This document shows, one piece after another, positions 24,801 through 33,800 of a stretch of DNA of 64,000 nucleotides. Source of the stretch: Gambelia wislizenii. Taxonomy: Eukaryota; Chordata; Lepidosauria; Squamata; Crotaphytidae. Where the stretch lies: positions 98,036,001 to 98,100,000 of the forward strand of contig JAUMIR010000004.1 of NCBI GenBank assembly GCA_030847615.1, given 5' to 3'. Under the pieces are notes generated by a model. That model did not search any database and was not told the DNA's origin. It saw only the letters and a program-made list of their open reading frames with translations. Position numbers and translations under genes: made by a program. Position 1 is the stretch's first letter. Every line of letters starts with the position of its first letter.

Positions 24801-27800
24801 ACAAATACTTTATATTATTACATTTTCATGCCCAAACATAAATTATATTAAGCGTATAAGTGTCTTGACTAAATCCTGAGGAAGAAGAAAAGGAAGAGGA
24901 AGAAGGCTTGTATAAATGCCTTTTTGAATTCTGTAGCTTAATGTTGACAGAGAATAATCTTCCCTACTCTGAAGGCAAATGATCAACAAAAGCCCCAATG
25001 CTCAGTATGTCACCCCTTACAGAACTATTTACTGTGTTTCTTCACAGAAATTCTCCTTATTAAATTATGCAGATTTGCTAGCATTTACCTTAAATGCAAC
25101 AGCCTTTATTACAAAATCACATATTCTAAAGAGGCTGTGATCGTTAGATTTATGCAATGATTTTCTTAGAAGTTAAACTTGAAAGCTGAATAATCATGAA
25201 CTACATCAATAACAAATGAAACAGGAAAGCAGAATTATTCCCACTACAAGTCCACCTTTTGATAGGGAACAACTGTGATACCTATCAAGAGCTTTCTTGA
25301 AATATTTCCTCTGTACATCAAACTGGAAAATTGTCCGTTCGCAGTCAGTTGAAGCATTGCCACTGCCCCCATGTTTCTTCAGAAAAGCATCAAACCCATT
25401 CTCATCTGGATATTTTGAACTTCCCATAAAAACCACTAAGAGAAAAATCAAAGGGGACAGTAATTAATTTTGATTGCCAAAAAAATGTGTTATACTGTAA
25501 GAATAGGCAGTAATAGACACAAGGACACATCCCTCATTTTCACCCACTATGCACTATATGAAGCCACCCTGAATCCCATCTTGGATATAAATAAATAAGA
25601 AAGAAGTATTTCTCTTTGTCTAATGCATGAGTCTCGAGTCTCACCATGTTCAATCTCATGGTCTGGACAAATTATTGGGAGAGTTGAAACCAAACCTTTG
25701 GTTTTGGGACTTGTGCTCATTCTGGTTGGAAAAAAGTATGAACAAATGTTTCTTTGAAGGAGTGTTCTTTTCCTCTAAAACAAGTAGTTGCAATTCCATA
25801 ATAGGCAATGTATGGTCTTAATAGTGTTTTAAAGTTACACTATGTGTATCAATCTCTCCTTAGGTTCAATGTATTCCCATTTCTAATGTCTAATTTATTT
25901 CCATTTATCCTCTGGCACAGAAATATTGCCCTGACAAAGCTGCAGTCATCATGGACAAATCTGACTACATACAGAAGACTGGGAGCAAGGGGTCAAACAC
26001 TACATTTTACAGAATCTTGTCTAACGATTCCACAGATGAATACTGGAATGAATTACACAGACTACTCAGGACATTAGGAATGGGAATACACAAAACTCAG
26101 TTGCAGAACCCTTCAATCTTCCTGGATATTTCATCTCGGACCACAAGTTTTGCATTTCTATTGCTATTCACACACTACCAGCTCATTCATAGCTATACAA
26201 GTTTGTTCCTAGGCACTTCATTCCATGCAGCTGATGAAGCCGACTTAAGTCTACGAAAGCTTTCACTTTTCAGTTAGTCTCAAAGGTGCTACAAGATCGC
26301 TCAGTAATGAAGGGCTTAACTCAAAAACACAAAGATTAAATATACACTAATGAATATTAGTGAAATGGCACTCCGCGACTGAATGCTTACTTTAAATGAA
26401 TTGGTTAGTTAAAACTGACTCAAATAAGCTAGTACTGCTACAAACTGAACTCAACTCTACTTGATTTAACTTTGTGTAGACACTTCCCAACAGAAATATA
26501 GCTTGCTGTGCTCAAAACCAAGGCTACTTTTGACAATTTTAAGGAACACATAAATAAATTAAATCCAAATCTCTTAAATTTATTCAACCTAAAAAGCTCA
26601 TTTTCAGAAATGCACAGTTTGTACAATGAAATTTCTTAGGTCAAAGGTGAGGAAAAACCACTTTCCTGCAAAGGCTAGCAACAATACACACAGTACAGCC
26701 AAATTTGTTTACTCATACAGAGATTTAAGTACCTCCAGCTGTATATTGGATTCCAGCCTGAGGTATCTAGATGGAAGAGTCATGTGTATACCTTATACTT
26801 TAAAACTCCCTAAGTCCAAAAACATTTTGATTGACAAGGAATAGAAAGCTGGTGGAAGTAACTGCATGTTTATCTTTGATAAACCTTTTTTTCATATTAG
26901 TAGAGTTAAAAGAATATTGTTTGCCTGCTTCTGATTTATTATAATAGGATATCTCTACAAAGTAATATACTGTATTTCACAAATACAGAAAGCAAGAAAA
27001 TAATACAACTCTGACAATATGGATACTTGAGTATTGTTAGGAACCTCCACAGATGCAGGACTGACTATACAGCATTGACTTTTACCAAAAACACAGAAAA
27101 ATGACATTTAAACAAAGACATACTATGTTCCAGAAAATGTGCCAACCCAGGCAGATCTTCAGGATCTGAGAAACTGCCGACACCAACACAAAGTGCAGCT
27201 GCAGACTGGAAGAAGAAAAAGAAAAAAGCCACAAATTTTGAAAAACATTACCATGTTACACATAAAGCTACCAAATGCCCCAGTACAAAAAGATTCTGCA
27301 AGTATCAATGAAAATAACAAATTCCCTGTTCTATATAAGACCCAAAGGAACCTGAAAGCTAGAACTGCTGAAGGCTCTTTGAGTATCAGATTGCTTAGAG
27401 AAGACAGACACCTCTGTTTAGCAGAGGTGTAAAAATCTCTTTGCTGCAATACTGAAGTGCTCCTAGTTGGAGAAGGCATTCCTCCATTTCATTCTCTTGC
27501 ACCCAACCCTTCACATACCTGCTTTTCTGTGCAATTCCTCTTTCTTGTCTCATCTTTATCTGCTAGTTCTTCCAATTCACTGTCAGAGTCATCAAGATCC
27601 TCATCATATATATCACCCTCATCGTCATAGCCTTCTTGGTCATCCTCAATTTCTGCTCCAGAATCGTCATCTTCATCAGTGCCTTCTTCAGAGTCATCCT
27701 CTCCCTCTGAAGACACCACACAAGGGCTACCATCTCGGTTATTCAGGTCAGAAACCAACAACGCACGTAAGCCATTTTGGAGTGTAATGTACCTAGAAAG

Positions 27801-30800
27801 TTATATGTATATAAGCACCAAGACACTAAGCCCTCCCACAGGTGCCCCATCATGACATCACCACCATAAATAAACAAATGTAGTACTCTTACCTTTACCA
27901 CAACTACTCTTTACCCACATAGTTATCCACTATACCAAGTTTTAAAATCGGCTAGACATTAATATCTCTCATTTTTAAAAACGGGTTGTTAAAATTAATG
28001 GATTTACCACATTGGTTATTCTGGCAGGGCTCCTTTCATGCACAGAAGGCACTGGGATACAGCAAAGGTTTCCCCTGAAGCAAAAGATCAGGAAGCCATA
28101 TTTGTCAACTGACCACGACCCTCCCGCTCGGATCCCTGAATTCTTTTGTTGCTCTGGAGGGGCCCCCACAGTGTCAAAAATAACTTTTCAAGAGGAATGG
28201 GAAGCTGTAGGGAGTAGGGAAAAAATCCACTGATCACCTCTCTGCTCCCTTCCTCCTGAACACTCTGAATGCTGCCTATAGAATCACAGAATCTTAAAGC
28301 TGGAAGGGACCACAAGGGCCATCTAGTCCAGCCCCCTGCCATGCTACTCTGGATCCAACCCAAACAGTATCTTTTAATAAATGATGTCTTTGCATTAGTT
28401 GTTACACTTTAAGACCAGACATAAGGAATGGCAAGACTGTCTTTGGTGCAAACCTTTCCAAAAAATTCTATTTCTTCTCCTCAAAATGTTTTTTCCATAG
28501 GTTTAAAATGTTCAGAAATTTTATTCTGTAGTGAGTCACATAATCCCTGTAAACAGTCCCAGTCAGCAGTCTGACTTCAACATTCTGGACTACCTGCATT
28601 TTCGGAACATACTCTTCAAGTGTAGTCCCATGTAGAAAGCATCACAGCTACTGCTGTGTCATCATGGTCAGATGAGACAATTTCATGAACAGGAACCTTT
28701 TTAACATGGCCCATTCAATTCCCAGTTCACTTTTCTGAAGAGACATACCTACAAATCCTAAAACAAAGACCTAATATCTATCATACAAATAAGAGGCAGA
28801 AAGATAAAAGATGCTGCTGTTCCCCATATTCAAAAAGGGGGGCACCGATGTGCACGCCTTAAAGACACAAGTCCATCTATAAAGAAGAGGCAGAAACTAA
28901 ACAGATTCAGTGCATAACTGAGAGATCCCACAGGGTATGTTCCGATAACACAATAAAACATGGCTCCACAAGAACCCTGGCTTACCATGCATGAGCCAGC
29001 ATTCTGGCTCTCATTTTCAAATTAGTGCCACCTGAAGCAGGAACATACATATGAACTTTGGTCTATGGTGTGTTTCTTATGCTACACTGAATGCAGCAAT
29101 AGTTAATTCTCTGGCTTGTTTCTTTCCCAAGAGGACAGAGAAACTAATCTTAAAACAAACAACCAGGCTATTTCTTGGGCTTGCTAGGAGAGAAAGAAAC
29201 AAGAGTACCAACTTTTGAATATGATGAAAAACAAATCACAGACCAAAATTCCATACTTTTTTAAACAGTTTCAGCTTCAATAAGGACAATCAAAAAGCAG
29301 GGGTCATCTCACGGACTAGTCCCAAATAAGATGGAACTCTACTGAATTCTATCATGAACTGCAAAGCCTGCCCCTTTTCAATTCCACTTTGGCAGCACAT
29401 CCAGTTAAACTATCATGGCACAGCCTAAAGACTGGCTAAAGACTGGATGGAAATGTGAGAAACAGATATGGGTATCCCACAAAAGTCTACTCTTTGGAGG
29501 CTGAGCAATGGATCATAGTAGAATCATAGAATTGCAGAGTTGGAAGAGACCACGAGGGCCATCCAGTCCAACCCCCTGCCACGGAGGAAATCTTGATCAA
29601 AGCATCCCCGACAGATGGCAATCCAGCCTCTGTTTAAAGACCTCCAAGGAAGGAGACCCCACCACGCTCCGAGGAAGTGTGTCCCACTGCCGAACAGCTC
29701 TTACTGTCAAAAAGTTCCTCCTAATGTTGAGGTGGAATCTCTGTTCCTGGAGCTTGCATCAATTGCTCCGTGTTCCAGTCTCTGGAGCAGCAGAAAACAA
29801 GCCTGCTCCATCCTCAGCGTGACATCCCTTCAAATACTTAAACAGGGCTATCATATCGCCTCTTAACCGTCTTTTTTCCAGGCTAAACATACCCAGCTCC
29901 CTAAGTCTCTCCTCATAAGGCATCGTTTCCAGACCTTTCACCATTTTAGTTGCCCTTCTCTGGACATGCTCCAATTTGTCAATATCCTTTTTGAATTGTG
30001 GTGCCCAGAACTGGACACAGTATTCTAAGTGAGGTCTGACCAAGGCAGAATAGAGCGGCACTATTACTTCCCTTGATCTAGACACTATATTTCTATTGAT
30101 ACAGTCCAAAATTGCATTGGCCTTTTTAGCTGCCGCATCACATTGTTGACTCATGTTCAACTTGTGGTCTACTAGGACTCCTAGATCCCTTTCGCATGTA
30201 GTCTCATTCAGCCAGGTCTCCCCCATCCTATAGCTATGCATTTCATTTTTTCGCCCTAAGTGCAGTACCTTACATTTCTCCGTACTGAATTTCATTTTGT
30301 TAGCTTTGGCCCAGCTCTCCAGTCTATCCAGGTCATTCTGAATTTTGATCCTGTCCTCTAGGGTATTAGCTACTCCTCCTAATTTGGTGTCATCTGCAAA
30401 TTTGATAAGTATGCCTCTAATTCCCTCATCCAAGTCATTGATAAAGATGTTGAATAGCACTGGGCCCAGGACAGAACCCTGTGGCATCCCACTGGTCACA
30501 TCTTTCCAAGATGAAGAGGAGCCACTACTGAGCACCCTTTGGGTTCGGCCGGTCAACCAATTACAAATCCATTGAACAGTTAACTTGTCTAGCCCACATT
30601 TTACAAGCTTGTAAAATGTGGATCACAACATGGTAGCAGCATACATGAGGACACAGTGGGTCATCTCATGGAAAAGTTACAGCAACATCCCCACATCCGC
30701 TGATTCACCAACTGCGGATTCAATTATCCACAGTTGGTGATGGCAGGGGGAAGGGAGGGGGGAGCAGGGTTTTCCTGCCCCTCCCTTCCCTTGGGAGACT

Positions 30801-33800
30801 TCTGGTTGCAGCAGGGGAAGGAGGGATCTCCTGCCCCCTCCCTTCCCCCGAAAGCTCCAGTTGAGGCGGGGATGAAAGGAGGGAGGAGGAGGTATTTCCT
30901 GCCCCCTCCCTTCCCCAAGAAAGCTCCAGTTGAGGCGGGGGCCAAAAGAGGGGGGAGGAGAGATCTCCTGCCCCTTCCTTTCTCCCAAGAGAGCTCTGGT
31001 TGCAGCAGGGGCAGAGGGAGGAGGGATCTCCGCCGCCCTCCCTTCCCCAAGAGAGCTCTGGTTGAGGTGGAGGCAAAAGGAGGGGGGAGGAGGGATCTCC
31101 TGCACCCACCCTTCCCCCGAGAGAGCTCCAATCGTAGCAGGGGCCAATGGCAATGGCGGGGAGGGGGAAGGGAGGGGCAGGAGGGATCTAACCTGCCCCC
31201 TCCCTTCCCCAGGATGGTTCTCAGTGGCAGGAATGGCGACGGGGCGTTTGCTATTATGTGCGGATTTCAGGGCAGGGGGCCCTGGAACCAATCCTCCGTG
31301 GATATGGGGGTCCTACTCTACATACCAGGGAAACTGCAAATATGACAGCCCAGAAATAGTACAGTCGTCCCTCCACATTCACGGGGGTTACGTTCTTCAG
31401 ACCCCCGCGAATGTGGAAAAACCGCGAATAACAACTGCTCCTGCAACCCCCCCCAGAGGGAGGGAGGCGGCGGGAGGGTGTCTGGCCAGTCTGGCTGGCC
31501 TCTCCACAAGCCTTCCTGAGGGGACTCCAGGCCTTAGAATACCCAGAGCCCACTTAGGAAGGCTGGGGAAGGCAGCGGGCGGGTGGGTGGGGAGGAGGCT
31601 GCACTGCCTCTCCCCGGCCTTCCAAAGCGGACGCCGGGGCTTTGGAGCCCCGGCGCCCGCTTCGGAAGCCCGGGGACGGCAGTGGGCAGGCGGGTGAGCG
31701 GGCGGGCGGGTGGGGAGGAGGCTGCGCTGCCTCTCTCCGGCCTTCCGAAGCAAGCGCCGGGGCTTTGGAGCCCCGGAGCCCGCTTCGGAAGGCCGGGGAA
31801 GGCAGCAGGTGGGTGGGAGGGAAGCTGCCCGGCCTCTCCCTGGCCTTCCTGAGGGGACTCCGTGTCTTAGAAGCCTCAGAGTCCCTTTAGGAAGGCCGGG
31901 AAAGACAGAGGGAGGGAGGCTGCCCGTCCCACCCCCTGGCCTTCCTGAGCAGACTCCGGGGCTTTGAAGCCCCGGAGCCGCCTCTGGAAGGCCGGAGAAG
32001 GTGCAGGCAGGAGGTTACCCCGCCTCTCGGCAGCCTTCCCTAAGGGGCTGGGGCTAAACCGCAAATAATCAAATCTGCGAGTGTGAAAGCGGCAAATGTT
32101 GAGGGGCAACTGTATATTCCAAACACAGCATCACTGACATTTTATTTCGGGGATACGAGCTACTTCACATTTGGTGTAACCTGTGTGACAGATCTATGTC
32201 AAGGATATACAGACTAGAATCAAGACTGGCTTAGCTCCAAAGATTTTCATTCCCGCCCCACCCCCAAGTTTACGCAATGTCCGGCAATTCTGCAATCTGT
32301 GAAGGCCTCTTCAGATCCCAAGGAAGCAGAATACTGAGGAGTCAGACCCTCCCTCCTCTTTCTTTTCACTTCAATCATCATTATCATCATCTTTATATCT
32401 TACTCACCTCCTCCTATGGATTCAGGCATTTGATATACAGCATTTGAAAAGCCTATCAGCAAGTGAACACCCACTGAAATCTTTCACACTGCTGAGGCAC
32501 TTGTGATGCCCCAAACAGACTCACTAATACAACTTCTGTAAGAGTGACTTGTGAACAAGCTTTAGGTCAGAGGTGGCCAATCTGCAGTCCTAGAACACAT
32601 TTCAGAAGTCCTTTGGAAGCTAACAATTCAGACCTCTTAACAACCATGATCAGTCTCATGCCTCATCAGCTAACTGGTCCCAGAGCAAGAGAGAATGGGA
32701 TGTCAAGAAGAAAAGAAAGGGGGGGGGGGGGAAACAGGTAACCCCACCCCTTTTTGGCTCTGGCCCCACCCATCACTGGCATGTTTACTTCCAAATGAAC
32801 AAGTCCTGGACAAAAAGGTTTTCTCAACAATGCTGTGGATACACATGTTTTGGTACACAGGTCACAATCCTATGCACAGTAACCTGGGAATAAGCACAGC
32901 ACAGATCACTTACAGTTGTCCTTTCACATTCCCTGGGGTTTGGTTCCAGGTCTCCCTGTGAATACCCAAATTTGTGAATACTCAAGTCCCATTATATGCA
33001 ATGGCATAGCAAAATGGTGTCCCTTATATAAGATGGCAAAATCAAGGTTTGCTATTAGGATTATTATTTTTTTAAGAATATTTTCAAGCCGTGAATACTC
33101 AAATCCGTGAATGTGGAGGGACAACTGTACTTCCAAGTAAACATTAACAAGATCAAACTGTAAGGCAGGATTGGGGGGAAAACCAGCTTAAAAAAACCTG
33201 GGTTTGTTTTTGTTTGCTTGCTTAAACCAGGGTTTTTTTGTTTTTTGCATTAAAACCAATATAGGACTAAATCAGAAAATTAAGTAGCAAACTGCAGTTA
33301 TGTTATGCACATGTTATGGCCACTAGCTTAAATAATAATTGTTCTTTAAAAGTGCTCTTTTAAAACAAGTTGTTCTGGCTGAACCTATGTTAATTGAAGG
33401 ATTTCTTGCTGAATGGCATTTCTTGCACTATAAAATAAACTGATTAAAAAGAAGCACCTGACATGGGATACTGGTGTAACAATGAATTTATTAATTAGGG
33501 ACTTATAAGGGAAATTTCCTATTTCCCCCCCAAATACTGTACTGTAGTCTGAATCGCCTTGCTCCTCCCTCCCCTTCCCATTTGCATCTCTGCAAGCCTC
33601 GCATTCACATCTCTCTGTAGCCTCTCCAGCCTCACAAATGTGTTGTGTAAAGTACAGTACAGGTATAGTGTATTGTGTACAGTACTGTAGTTTGAATCCA
33701 CAGTGGGTTGAATGCACAGATCATGAGCCTGTGGCTACAGTATCTCCTTTTCTCAAAACAATCCTATAGGCCTGACAAAAAGTGACTTACCTGCAGGCAA

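Noticed and set aside
30677..31967. 200-255-codon frames in the 30.7-32.1 kb region
   Set aside because: Low-complexity Pro/Gly/Arg peptides from GC-rich arrays inside Tigger-like elements.
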